This document shows, piece after piece, positions 10,684 to 22,403 of a stretch of 64,000 bases of DNA. How positions within the stretch are numbered: the stretch's first letter is position 1; each line of letters starts with the position of its first letter. The DNA is from Melampsora larici-populina 98AG31 (taxonomy: Eukaryota > Basidiomycota > Pucciniomycetes > Pucciniales > Melampsoraceae), in assembly GCF_000204055.1 (NCBI RefSeq), contig NW_006768868.1:21155-85154 (forward strand). Direction: 5' to 3'. The translations under genes and the position numbers were made by a program. The notes below the pieces were generated by a model. The model worked only from the letters and a program-made list of their open reading frames with translations. It searched no databases and was not told the origin of the DNA.

Positions 10684-12046
10684 ATGATGAACTCAAGAAG
10701 AGAGCAAACGGAGCAACCTCAACCGATTGTCGAAGATGTGGTAGTCCAAAAACTAGACATCGAAATTGAAGCCGCTTCACAAAGCAGGAACAGAACGTTG
10801 TACAACAAATTGTCGGAAGATAAGAGGAGATGGCTGGAATTCACTAGTAAGAGTCAAGGCGAGGTCGAGGGCGGAACGGCGGAGAAAGGTCCGAAAGATG
10901 TTAGCGCGCGAAAGAAAGTCAACGTGGTGAAGGGGAACGAATTGATAAATGATTTGATAGGTTATCACCTTATTGGGCAAACGCCATGAAAGATCTATCA
11001 CGTTATATCTCCCTTTCTATCTTTGACCCCTCATGGCTTCGCCAAGACCTGAATCTCACTTCCAATAAATCTTCTCGGTCAAAAACCAAAGACGCAGAGG
11101 CGATCACCTACAACAGATCGCCAATCCCAAGCGAGTGGAGGACGACAGTAGCGCAGTGGCATTGAAAAAAGGATTTGTTCCTTGCCTATCTGAAGTTTTA
11201 CAAACATGACAAAGTAGTCCCAACCATGGAACGACATTTTGAGAACGTGCTAGAAATTCAGAAGGAGAATGATGGTTGTTGGATTTTGGCTTTCAGATAT
11301 GACATAGAGATGAGACAAGCGTATCTTACGTTTAGGGTTGGCAAAGAAGAAGAGATGGCTGATATCGGAGTTCGGAACAAAGTGATCAAGAAACGAGCCG
11401 AACGGCAGACCATAATGAAGAAGGACGATCTGTTTCTGGACAACCCGTATGCATATGGAAACTCCAAGCAGAATATCAATCCTATGGATGGAACCAACTG
11501 GGAAGGGAGAGCCACCAATTGGGATGATCCGAGTAGGGGTGAGTCCACAAAGGAAAAGGTGGAGGTTAGCAAGAATTCACAATCAGTACGATCGGCCTTG
11601 TGGGCCCAAGCAAGAAGCGAACCTCATTCGACTTTGCACACGGCAACCCCCTTGGTAAACCAACCACCAACGACATACCATCAACCATCTCCCTATAACC
11701 ATCTCTCATCCTCTTATCATTCGACCCCAACCAACCATCACACCGCCCACGCTCACCCTCCGACTCAACCGGCAAACCACGGATCCGGGATTAACCCGAA
11801 TTTCAAAGGTAATCCAAAGAATTATATTCATAACTACCGACCAAACTTTTGAAGCGGAAGAGGTAGTAACGGGAATGAAGGCGGATCAGGAGGTGGTTCA
11901 GGTAACGGAGGAAATTTTGGTGGATCATCAGGCGGAAATTTTGGTGGATGGGGACGTGGGAAACAAGCAGATGAGAATGGAGGTCAGAATGGACAGACCT
12001 ACGGGAATAGAAATGGAGTTGGAAGAGGTGCAGCGCATAAGAAGTG
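10684..12046 (+). pseudogene. Gag-like protein of a DIRS-like retrotransposon
   Basis: Plus-strand frames 10684-10989, 10989-11174 and 11175-11852 read a Gag-like protein with stops and frame changes. Markers are KLSEDKRRWLEF, then (after the stop near 10989) a FDPSWLRQDLN segment, SEWRTTVAQW, a TGA near 11164, then LAYLKFYKHDKVVPTMERH, WILAFRYDIEMR and LDNPYAYGN. The tail is His/Pro/Ser/Thr-rich and, after a stop at 11850, Gly/Asn/Ser-rich to about 12046. This order matches the protein upstream of RT in fungal DIRS-type elements as I remember them. RT and recombinase of the same kind occur only at 17640-19422, so the element is split or the two parts are separate copies. Confidence 0.6.
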
Positions 12047-12265
12047 AGTATCTTACATGGTACAGTCCAAAAATGATCTCAGATCCAAACCAGATATTTC
12101 TTCCCTCCCCTTTTCGCTGTTTTTATTTTCGTATTTTTCTCTTGTACATGGTACAGGTAGAATTGAAAAAAGAGAGATCTATAAACTAGACAGTACCAAA
12201 ATGAAAATAAAAGTTTAGACAGAAACAGACTGCACAATGTCCCCATGACTTGAGGAATGAGATTA

Positions 12266-12295
12266 TGACTGGCCAATTGGGCGGCGGGCGCCGCC
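12266..12295 (-). repeat. Helitron-like 3' terminus candidate, copy 1
   Basis: On the minus strand a GC-rich hairpin (GGCGGC stem, 12280-12295) is followed by CCAATTGG and CCAGT at the end. Copies 46634, 47016 and 50518 have the same layout but end in CTAGT. Helitrons end with a hairpin about 10 nt before CTRRT; this copy has CCAGT, so its tip is mutated or the resemblance is partial. Confidence 0.4.
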
Positions 12296-12965
12296 ATGTC
12301 AAGCTCTGAACATAATTTGGCCCTTAACTCTTTTCAATGCTTTCTGAGCTACACAGTAAAACAAAGAATTCCAACATCTAGGGTTTTACATTCCCAAGAG
12401 CAGCAGCACACTATTGAGCATGATCATGTTCACTTCTTTCATATGCAACATACCATTGGACAGTGACTTCATTTGATTTGAGGCCTTTAATCCACTTAGG
12501 ATTGGGAGCTCATTCTTTATTATGAAGATTTCTGAGACAACACCTCTGACACCAGACAATTCACACAATGCATCAAAGCAAATCATCTTCATCTAAGTTT
12601 GGGTTCTGGATGATTGGATTGGATTCGGTATGTCAGTGGTTTCAAATGTTGAATCTTTTTGCAAGGTCTAACTTTGAGATTTGATCACATGCACAGAGGC
12701 CAATTCTCCAGATGTGAAACATCTTGCATCATTTTCTTCTTTTTTGTTGATCATTATCAGAACTATCAAGAGACCTAAAAATTAGAACCCAAATCCCAAG
12801 TGGAATGACCACATTTTGGATGTTCAAGATAGATTTCAATATGGCAATTTTTGTTATCATGATCATCTCCTCCATCAACCACACATTAATCATCACATTG
12901 AATTACATCAAAAGATGAATCTGTTCATGATGTGTATGATCAAAATACACCGGCGGGCCGTCCAG
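12296..12965. other. AT-rich segment, no assigned gene
   Basis: A 68-residue minus-strand frame (12592-12386) is open but has no motif I recognise. A second GC-rich half-hairpin (CCGGCGGGCCG) lies at 12950-12960, immediately before the assembly gap. Confidence 0.35.
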
Positions 12966-13835
12966 NNNNNNNNNNNNNNNNNNNNNNNNNNNNNNNNNNN
13001 NNNNNNNNNNNNNNNNNNNNNNNNNNNNNNNNNNNNNNNNNNNNNNNNNNNNNNNNNNNNNNNNNNNNNNNNNNNNNNNNNNNNNNNNNNNNNNNNNNNN
13101 NNNNNNNNNNNNNNNNNNNNNNNNNNNNNNNNNNNNNNNNNNNNNNNNNNNNNNNNNNNNNNNNNNNNNNNNNNNNNNNNNNNNNNNNNNNNNNNNNNNN
13201 NNNNNNNNNNNNNNNNNNNNNNNNNNNNNNNNNNNNNNNNNNNNNNNNNNNNNNNNNNNNNNNNNNNNNNNNNNNNNNNNNNNNNNNNNNNNNNNNNNNN
13301 NNNNNNNNNNNNNNNNNNNNNNNNNNNNNNNNNNNNNNNNNNNNNNNNNNNNNNNNNNNNNNNNNNNNNNNNNNNNNNNNNNNNNNNNNNNNNNNNNNNN
13401 NNNNNNNNNNNNNNNNNNNNNNNNNNNNNNNNNNNNNNNNNNNNNNNNNNNNNNNNNNNNNNNNNNNNNNNNNNNNNNNNNNNNNNNNNNNNNNNNNNNN
13501 NNNNNNNNNNNNNNNNNNNNNNNNNNNNNNNNNNNNNNNNNNNNNNNNNNNNNNNNNNNNNNNNNNNNNNNNNNNNNNNNNNNNNNNNNNNNNNNNNNNN
13601 NNNNNNNNNNNNNNNNNNNNNNNNNNNNNNNNNNNNNNNNNNNNNNNNNNNNNNNNNNNNNNNNNNNNNNNNNNNNNNNNNNNNNNNNNNNNNNNNNNNN
13701 NNNNNNNNNNNNNNNNNNNNNNNNNNNNNNNNNNNNNNNNNNNNNNNNNNNNNNNNNNNNNNNNNNNNNNNNNNNNNNNNNNNNNNNNNNNNNNNNNNNN
13801 NNNNNNNNNNNNNNNNNNNNNNNNNNNNNNNNNNN
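12966..13835. other. Assembly gap of 870 N
   Basis: Run of N from 12966 through 13835. Nothing can be said about its content; open frames computed through it are artefacts. Confidence 0.99.
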
Positions 13836-14356
13836 CTATATATATACAAATTCTTCACATATCTGATGTGAATTCACATCTTCAATCACTAATTTACCAA
13901 ACTCTTCAAACCTGATCCCATCATTCCCCATCTCACCTAATCTTTCTGAAACCAACAACTTGCAATATTTATTAGTTTTCCTCATCAGAGGAGATTGATC
14001 CCACAAACAACCACTCAAATGAAAATTGCTGGAAAGAAAGCTGAAGAAGCAGCTCAACTTGCTGAGCCCCAAGAAAAGGGTGAGGAAGAAGCGGATCAGA
14101 TCTTGAGGAAAAGACATGAACAACAGAGAATCATTGAGGCTGACATGAAGATTGCAAGAGGACATTTTGGCAATGCTTTTTATATCAGTTCTGTAAGACC
14201 AAAAAAAACTTTTCTGTTGTGCCAATCACTATCTTTGACCTCGAAGAATTCAGCTGCTCATATACACTCCTCAGTCAACATGTTAGGTTCTGTAAACATA
14301 TCAAAACAGATTGTCAGATCAATGAATCAAATAAGAAATGGTGCTTGAGAACTTAC

Positions 14357-14476
14357 CAGTAATGATAGAACAATCCAAATTAAACAAAGCCCATTGATCA
14401 TCACAAATATGGATCAAATCTTGAGCTAGGACAACCAACTCAGATCCTCTGATCTTCATTAGAAACAATTCTTCCA
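14357..14476 (-). pseudogene. Exon-like fragment of unknown gene
   Basis: The minus strand is open for about 40 codons (ending LAQDLIHICDDQWALFNL, then DCSIITG) and stops at a good donor (GTAAGT, plus 14351-14356). It looks like a real exon end but I do not recognise the protein. The plus-strand frame at 13995-14348 overlaps this area and has a Lys/Glu-rich helix; which strand is genuine is unclear. Confidence 0.3.
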
Positions 14477-15259
14477 ACTTCTGACTTTTTCATCTTCACC
14501 TTATCTTCTACTAATTTCACAAATTATTCATTAGAAACATATTACATCAATTCAAAACTCATTTCCCACTGGCTGTTCTTTTTCTTGTACAACTATTATG
14601 ATTTTCATCTTCCTTTCAATGAGATACTATTGAATTGTCATTGTGAAGTGATCAAGTCTTCATCAAATTCAATTTTGTAAGCTGGTTGTTTTGTAGTTTT
14701 GTTGAGTTAGGAAAGGATATCAGATTGAATAGGATTAGAATGTGGAGATTTTTTTTGAAAAACAATCAATCTGACTGAAACATCATTAAGAACCAGAAGG
14801 AGTATCAGAATATTCAGCAGAAGTTGATAATGAGTGCGTAACAATTGGTTTTGAAGAATTTGAACAGCTTTTGGCTTGAAATTTCTTTGGAAAATCCATT
14901 GGTTTGAGTGTTTAAATTTGAAGAATTATCTTCTGGATTTGATTGATGATCCTAATTGTCTATGAAATGATTATCTAGAAATTCTCATAACAAATGATCA
15001 GTTTCAATTGATTAATGATATGAACCTTCTTTCATCTATAATTTCTTCACCAGAGTGTGACCCTACACAATGTGATTGTTCCCCAAATCAAAGTGACTGG
15101 AAAAGATTCAAATACATCAGTACTGTGGCTCGATACTTGCCAAACCGATGCCGAGGCGCTTCATAAAGCTTACCTTTTGACCTGTACATATCATCATATA
15201 GAACAGTGTGTATCCAAATAGCTCATTCTAAAGTCAAAATCAAATAGAAAGAAACTGAC

Positions 15260-16185
15260 CTGTTGTTTGGTCACAGTCTTTGCAACACCTTTACTATTTC
15301 TACCTTTGAACTGTCTAGCCAAATGAAGCCTAGCCATCTTTCCAAAAGAGGTCCGATACCTCTCATAAAGAATAAGAGGATGTTATCACCGTGATCGAGT
15401 GGTGGTTCTTCGTCACCAAAAGGAGGGAAACACATCCTTCTGAAATGTCTTTGATGGTGTTTTTTGTGTCTTTTCGATAACCACATCAAAGCGCATTGAG
15501 CATGATAGACAGGTGTGATGACTTTTGGAACTTCATTGACAAAAGTAATAGCACCTGTGACATGATATAGTACCGGTACTTCGCTGAATTTTGTAAGTAG
15601 ACAGAATTAGAATTAGGAGGAGGATGAATCCGAGACATTTGAATGACACATCAATGGAAGATTGAACAGACCGAACTTGTTCCCAAGGCATAGGCGTGTT
15701 TTGTAACAATTTCATAACTGCAAAAGGAACATGTTTAAGGGCACCTGGATAAACTCTTTTATCAGTTCTAGACTTTTGATCTGAAAGATCACCATGATCT
15801 TTGATAAGTTTTCGAACATCTAGACACCAAACAATCAAAAAAAATCAGTAGGATCATCCAGTTGGCAAATAGCGATCACCTTTATGGAACATACGGTCAG
15901 GTGGCATCTCTTGTTTTCCAGTATCAATAAAATTTATCTGGATACTTTCGAGCTTGAAATTGAATCCACTTTTTCGATTTAAGATCTAATCGTTCTTGAG
16001 ACATTGGCACGGTTTCCTATTAACAAGCAAGACGAAACGAAGTAAGAATGGATCATGTCAAATGGTTTAATTATTATACTAATCTGATATGAGACAGCAG
16101 GGAATGAAGCTAGATGTGGTGAAAGAGGTAGAGATTGATTGTTGGGAGGTGGTGATGGCATATGTGAATTTGATGATGAAGCCAT
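15260..16185 (-). pseudogene. PRP8: PRP8 (spliceosome core protein) N-terminal relic with internal deletion
   Basis: The parent family, Prp8/PRPF8, is the scaffold of U5 snRNP and is over 2300 residues long. Four exon blocks remain: 16185-16096 (start MASSSNSHMPSPPPNN), 16016-15880 (MSQERLDLKSKKW, KQEMPP), 15819-15672 ([25 protein letters not shown]) and 15583-15260 ([33 protein letters not shown]). Introns of 79, 60 and 88 bp have GT..AG ends. After GDN, near 15380, the sequence jumps in frame to [17 protein letters not shown] and then GVAKTVTKQ, which in human PRPF8 lie about 400 residues further on. One frameshift near 15930 and another near 15335 confirm decay. The rest of the protein is absent. 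Confidence 0.85.
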
Positions 16186-17639
16186 CTTGACTGATGATAT
16201 GATAGTTTCAATGTTTTGAGTGATTTGATCTGAGTTTGTGAAGTTGAGACTGAGGTTATTACAAATGATTGAGGTTAGATTCAAGAAGAATTTGAGTTCT
16301 CCTTCTTTTCTCTTTCCACTGTCCCTGCTGAGTCGTGACCGAATCTGATCTTCGCTTCAAAATCAAATGGTCAACAAAGAAAACCATTCAGATCTATTTA
16401 ATCTTGTCAAAAACAAATCAATCAAACAAACAAACAAAACCTACTATTTCTTTAAAGGTTTAAAATCAGTTTTGATATGGTTTGATATTCTGATCCATTG
16501 AAGATATAAAATTCATTTCGATCTTCTTGATCTGATGATTCGGTCAGACTGGTTTCTTCTGAATTCAGTTCGTTGTTTGGAATTGAAGGTCTTGTAATAA
16601 ATCTAAAGATACCATTCTTTCCCTATAGTTCGTTTTGAGTCTCTCTGCTTGAGTTCTTTGGATTGAATTTGTTGGTTTCAATGGCTCAATCCCTTGTTTA
16701 TCATCTTCGTCTATTTGAGTCCGACTCGAGGATCCTATCAAATCTTCGTGTGTTCCTGATGTGTTCTATTGGTTGAGATAATTTGTAATTCCTGCTTGTT
16801 CCCTAAGGCTTGGCTTAAACTTTATTGTGTTTCTAGAGTTTGATTTGATTCCTATAATTTCATTTAAATCGAACCTAAAGAAAGGTTTTTGAAAGGTTTT
16901 CCAGTTCCTTTTCATTTATGTTAGGTAAACTCTCTCTGTCTATTTTTTCGGTTTACAAGTTAAAACTCAACCTACAATGTTGTTGGAAATTATAAGGCTT
17001 TGTTGGTCTTGTTTCCTCTATAGCCAAAAAAATATCAAGAAAATTAGAAATCAACTCAATGATTCACATTGCAAATTAGATTTAAAATCGGATTTCTTAC
17101 CCCCTTTTCACAAGTTCACGATGATGATGGATAGATTGTTGATATCGGTTTGAATTCATTTGGATCAAGTAAAATGAATTCATGGTTTGAATCCATTAGT
17201 ATAGAGATGGATCCTTCCAAATGATCTTCTTCAAATGAAATCGGATCTGCTAAAACATATTTCCTATACAACCAAGGAAAATTAGAAAAGTCAGAAGTCG
17301 ACTCAATGATTCACATTCAAAATGCTATAAAATCAGATTCATTACTTACTTTTCAAAAACCAGAAATGATAATGGAGAATGGTTTGATTTCATTGGCATT
17401 TGTTTAAATTCATTTGGATGAAGTAAGGTAGTTTATTGAGAGATAGGATTCACTTACAGGTACGGCTAGGGGGGTAGGTAAGGGTGAAAAAAAGGGTATA
17501 AACCAGGTTTTGCCCAAATTTTATCCAGTTTTGGGCGAACTGGGTTTGCTCTTAACTTGTATGATACTGACAGTGTGATCATGTTTGTAATCCCCCCCGC
17601 AAAACCATAAAACTGTTTTACTGCCTCACCGTACCCATT
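16186..17639. other. AT-rich intergenic region
   Basis: No coding region supported. TCAATGATTCACATT-like phrases recur near 17060 and 17310, suggesting a degenerate local duplication. A possible promoter area for the PRP8 relic would lie at the left end. Confidence 0.4.
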
Positions 17640-18690
17640 TTGTAATCAAGTCTCAAGAATACATGTGAACTTCGCCCAGGAGTTGATTTCCAAATACCAA
17701 CGATCACAGTTCAAAGAGACACTTGGTTTCCGTCGGGAGTGAAATGTGAATTAAACATCCCTGAATGAGAGGAACTTATGAAAGAGTTTGACTTGCTTAA
17801 AGATTACGGAGACGTCCTGGAGAGTTTTAAGACCGGGTTCGATCAAGGGATACCAGACCATGCCATTCCCGGCTTGACCTGGTATACACCACCGAATCAA
17901 GAATCAGCAGAGAGAGTCAGGGATAAAATCAAGAAGATGATTCATAAAGAAAAAGCAGAGGGCAAACTCTATGGCCCATTTACGCACCAAGAAGTGTACA
18001 ATCAATATGGTTTCTTCCGCTCTAATCCGATGGGAAGCGTTATAAATAACGATGCGTCGTTTTGGATGATTAGCAATTTATCCTTTCCCAAGCACGACCT
18101 CAATATTCCCTCGGTGAATTCGTTTGTGGACAAAGATGACTTTGAGACGACATAGGATGACTTCGCGGTCGTAGCGGTGTTCCTGAAAAATAGCGATAAT
18201 GAGTGGGAATTAGCCATCTTTGATTGGGAAAAGGCGTATCGGCAAATACCGACACACCCGTCACAGTGGAAATACTTACTTATCTTAGACTTCCAGAACC
18301 GATTGTGGGTCGATACCAGAGTAGGTTTTGGAGGGGTGGCAGGTTGCGGAACTTTCGGTAGAGCGGCAGACATCTGGAAAGAAATAATGACGTTAACCCT
18401 CAACATCCCAAAAAATTTCCGTTGGGTTGACGACAACCTTATTATACGGAAGAGGGGTGGAAATTTGAAGATGGCAGATGTGCTTACGTTGAGTGCCAGC
18501 ATGGGGGTAAAGACTAATCATACGAAGTACTCAGATTTTGCCAATGAACAAAAGTATCTAGGTTTCATATGGAACGGAAGAACCAAGACTGTCAGGCTCC
18601 CTGAAGAGAAGATCAAACAACGGATTCAAAATGTGAAAGACTTACTAGGGGGAGCACAATGGAAGAAGAAAGAAGTCAATAAGTTCGTGG
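17640..18690 (+). pseudogene. Reverse transcriptase of a DIRS-like element
   Basis: Motifs run in order: PGLTWYTPPNQESAERVRD, YGPFTHQEVY, GFFRSNPMGSV, then after a TAG at 18153 (relatives have Trp) DDFAVVAVFL, FDWEKAYRQIPTHPSQWKY, DTRVGFGGVAGCGTFGRA, FRWVDDNL (catalytic VDD), NEQKYLGFIWNG. This is the RT type of tyrosine-recombinase (DIRS) retrotransposons, not Ty3 or Ty1. It ends abruptly near FVGR (18690); the thumb and RNase H region usual there is missing and the sequence passes almost directly to recombinase, indicating an internal deletion. Confidence 0.8.
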
Positions 18691-18759
18691 GGAGGTCACC
18701 TGAGGTTTCCGAATATCGAACAGAAAGAAATAAATCTATGTATCAAAGCTCTAAAACTC

Positions 18760-19422
18760 CTCGACTCACGCCAAGACCAGAGACCTTAGAAGAACCCTGT
18801 GCAAATCAAACATCTAGTTAGCCTCCTGAGACATATGAAGAAAGAAGATGATGTGGACGAACTGGCAGTAACCATAGCCTTGGTGGCCTTTTGGGGAATG
18901 GCGCGGTTGGGGGAATTGGAACCATTAAGAACGACGAAAGTGATAAGATTAGGTGATGTTGAATGGACGGATGGAAGAGACTTGATGAGGATTGGGTTGA
19001 GAGAAGCTAAAACGTTGAAACCGGGAGAAATTCAATACCTTTACCTGAATCGCCACAAATCACTCCTAGATGCAGCCGGTGCAGTCGAAAGACTACTCAA
19101 TAAACACTTGGCCAATGGCATGACCCATGAAGACCCGCTCTTCAGCTTTAACAACGAAGGAACCCTGGGAACCTTGCTGATGAAGGGGGGAGTCATGACT
19201 TGACTAAGGAAACTCTGGGCCAAAGACGGGTTCGACGGTTTGACGGGCCACTCATTTAGAGTTGGTGGTGCGTCATTCCTATGAAACGAGAAGGTCCCCC
19301 TCTAAACTATCACATCAAAAGGCAGATGGAAGTCAAAGGCGTATGAGAGGTATCTTAGAGAATATGATCAGGATGAGATAGAAGAGAGTCAAGAGTGGCT
19401 GAGGAAAGTAGAGTTGAAATGA
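18760..19422 (+). pseudogene. Tyrosine recombinase of a DIRS-like element
   Basis: The frame around 18790-19422 encodes a phage-integrase-type recombinase that would insert circular DNA made by the neighbouring RT. Catalytic blocks are visible: Arg in FWGMARLGELEP, H-x-x-R in GHSFRVGG, GRWKS, and the presumed nucleophilic Tyr in YERYLREY. Stops occur at 18777 (approximately), 19201, 19282 and 19303, several at Trp or Glu positions of relatives, so the copy is dead. RT and recombinase in this order on one strand define a DIRS-like element. Confidence 0.8.
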
Positions 19423-19559
19423 AACATAAAAAAAGAGAGAAAGAGTTGCAAACCAAGACAAAGTCTCCAATGTGCCCTCAGAGAGAAGGAAATAGACACC
19501 TTGTTGAGTAACATCTTAGAGTTTTGAACTAGGTAAATTGTATACCAAACCTTGTCCTC

Positions 19560-19900
19560 TGTACAACAGAAGAAAATCAGTGTACAGTAAGAGGAAGGGG
19601 GGGAAAAGATCTGCAGCCGAAAGAAGCCGGTTATACCTGCACAGCATGGGCTACCAGAGAGATTGGGTCCTAGCGAGCTCGGGGGCTCTCCGATACCCCA
19701 AGGCCGGGTTGGCTAGGACCGAGTCCTCCGGTGCCCTTCAGGCACTTTACACAGCTCAGAGCCCAGATGGGACCGGGGCATCAGAATACGCAGGGCCCTA
19801 GAAAGGGCACCCCGTTGATACCCCGGACCCCATTCGGGCTCAGGGCACCCCCCCCCACAGTACTCTCACCTTAGGATAACCTAAGGTAGGGTAGCATAAG
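19560..19900. other. GC-rich segment downstream of the recombinase
   Basis: Unlike its surroundings this stretch is GC-rich and holds many short self-complementary words (GATACCCC/GGGGTATC, CTCGGGGGCTC, a run of nine C). DIRS elements carry complementary terminal and internal regions, so it may be the 3' end of the element. I could not match it to a left end. No gene is supported. Confidence 0.35.
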
Positions 19901-19956
19901 GCTGAGAGCCCGGAGACAAAAGTATATTTATAAATATGTAAGATAGGAATTAATTA

Positions 19957-20081
19957 CAGTCAATCTAGAATACGTTGGCCCGGTGATTTTTTATTTTATT
20001 TTATTTGGGTGATACAGCTGCCAATACAGCTTGAAATATAAGCATAATGCTTAAATCAAAATATGAAATTGGCTATTGACC
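19957..20081 (+). repeat. Left terminal inverted repeat of the Tc1/mariner element
   Basis: 125 bp; matches 24231-24355 in reverse complement with very few differences, including T versus C at base 4. Contains a TTTTATTTTATTTTATTT run and ends at GGCTATTGACC. It likely carries transposase binding sites. Confidence 0.92.
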
Positions 20082-20164
20082 GGTTTTGATGGTCAATAGC
20101 TGTTGACCACTCACCCTCAACCCCACCTCTATACCCTCGATACCACCAGCAAACCTTCACCGAT

Positions 20165-22403
20165 ATGCCAAGAGGACCCTCAAAACGTCAAAAGGAACTC
20201 GACGAGCAGGCCAAGGCAATACAAGATGTGTAAGTTTTGGTCTCGTTTCCTTTCTCGATATGAGTTCCTTTTCGATCTCAACTGATATTCGATCTTCTTC
20301 CTTTCTTCCTTTCTTCCTTCCTCTCCTTTTTGATCTCAACCAATATTCAATTTCTCTATTTAATCTCAACTTCAATCTCATCGACTTTGCAAATTCAAAT
20401 TATTCAATCTCCAATTCTTCAATCAATCTCATCGCCTTTTCAATTTCAAATTATTCATAGTGCAATTAAACGAGCAAGACAGGCTCCAATGGAAGGCCTT
20501 AGTCCTCCTCGTGGCCGCGGTGGCAGCCCTTATTATATGAACAAGTAAGCCTGTCTTTTTTCTATCAAAATTTTTGTAATTTGATCATTGAAACTGTTCG
20601 AATCTTTCCTTTCTAGACCTGGTCACCACTGGGAACTCGTTCGACTCAACGGACAACGCCAATACCTTGATTCCGAGACAATCCATGTGGATCCTCATGG
20701 ACCAGGCGGTCCTCTTGAGTTCCGCTGTTGATTGCAACCTGAAATCAAAAACACTTCTGGTGAGTCTCTCTTTTATCTCTTGACCATCTCGAATCAAAAC
20801 TGACAGTTTGCTTCTTCTGATTCCACTTGAATTCTTTTGTTAACATCAGACTTGCAAAGCCCTCAAGGGTCTGGACCTGCGTCCTCTGCTACCCACGGAT
20901 TTGATCTGGGTGACATTGATCCAGCTTTTGGTGATGGCAACATGGCTGATCACGTCGTGGATAGAAATGCCAGTAGGTTTTTATTTGTTTCTTCTCTCAA
21001 GATTAACTCGGACTAACCAATTTGATTCTTGCTGTAATAGAATCAAAAGTCGAGTTGGATCTGACTAACTCGCCTAGTCCAACCCCAGGAGCGAATGTCT
21101 TGGTTACTCATGAAAGTAAACCCAACCAAGTCACCTTGACTTACCATGTTTATATTCCTGATGGTCTTTCCGACGCCGATAAACGAAAGGGCTTACCTCA
21201 AACTTATTCCGACCACAACAACGAGAAGCCCTTCCCCGTCTTGGTTCAAATTCACGGAAAGATGTTGACTGAGGTGAAGGAAAGTTTATATGATCTTCGT
21301 GCCAAGAATAAGCAGGGATGTGGAACATTACTCAAGATTGCGACTCAAGAAGGACACGTTGAATTCAAAGGCTACATTACGCATGGGGGTATCTTTGGTA
21401 AGAGTTTGATGCCCGTGATTGAAACAGAATCCTTCTTTACAGCATTCAAGGATATGATGCTTTTAAAGAAAGGAAAAGAAGTTGGATTCTCCCTCACTAT
21501 GGAGAATCCAAAGAAGACCGCTCGCACTCTCTTAAAGGTAATTTCCTTTACATTCCTTGTCTTCCTTTTGATTGTACTGACTTGCGAATTGTGTTTATCT
21601 CTATAGGAAGATAAGTTTGACACTGCGATGGCTCGACAAAATCTGCAGGCAGTAGAACCTGCTTGACATGCTGAGCTTGAGATGGCAGTAAGTCAATCTC
21701 AATTTTCATTTTACTTTTGTTTATGATTCTAATGAACATCTTTGAACAGGCTATAGATGTCAATCCAAGCATTCAGGCTATCAAAGTCGAACTGATGACC
21801 AAGTACGGTCATTGCTCAATCGCTGGTAGGGAGTGTATGGGTTGTTACAATCCAATGGACTCTACTGAGGCGATGCCCTTATCCCACATCGCGTTTGATA
21901 TATGGGCAAAAGCTATAGTGAGTTCGATTTTTCTTTTAAATCAATCACCTCAGAAACTGACATCAATTTGATTTGCTTTTGAATAGCATAGCCATGCTCA
22001 GGGAGTCTCATATATGAAACCTCCCAAAGGACCTGATTTCAAGTGGGAGCCAAGATACAAAAACCCCCTCGCTCGAGCTCACACTGCTCCAAATCCCGAG
22101 TCTACCAGCTCAACTCTTCTTCCGGTTGGTAACAGTTTACGAAGCGACTCTCCAGCTCCAAGACCACTTCCACTCTTCGAGGAATACCTTGAACATTGCT
22201 CAATCGCCAAGGATGACAGAGTTACTCGTGCTCTACTCCGTGATTTGGATATCTGCACCTTTGAGATGTTTCTATCTCCCCAACTCAGTGTGGAGGAAAT
22301 GACAAAGCTCCAGTTTCCCTTTGGAGCTCGCCTTCGCCTCCATGACCAAGCACCGGTGTATCGTGATATTCTTAAGCAACGATTCCGTGCCAACCATCAA
22401 TAG
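20165..22403 (+). pseudogene. Accessory gene of the Tc1/mariner element, C-terminal SAM-like region
   Basis: Eight exons: 20165-20229, 20461-20544, 20617-20759, 20850-20972, 21041-21537, 21607-21687, 21750-21917, 21987-22403, all with GT..AG introns. Joined they make 526 codons in one frame except for TGA at 20729 (codon 88) and 21664 (codon 324). Both would be CGA (Arg) before a C-to-T change in TCG. The N-terminus is basic (MPRGPSKRQKELDEQAK) with an RGRGG patch; residues about 451-515 (LFEEYLEHCSIAKDDRVTR to PFGARLRL) look like a helical SAM-type domain. The middle has no known motif. I remember similar C-termini in unassigned rust proteins. A DNA-binding or targeting helper for transposition is possible, but function is unknown. 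Confidence 0.75.

Noticed and set aside
12816..13915. Long open frames over the N run
   Set aside because: They consist almost entirely of unknown residues across the assembly gap; no coding evidence.
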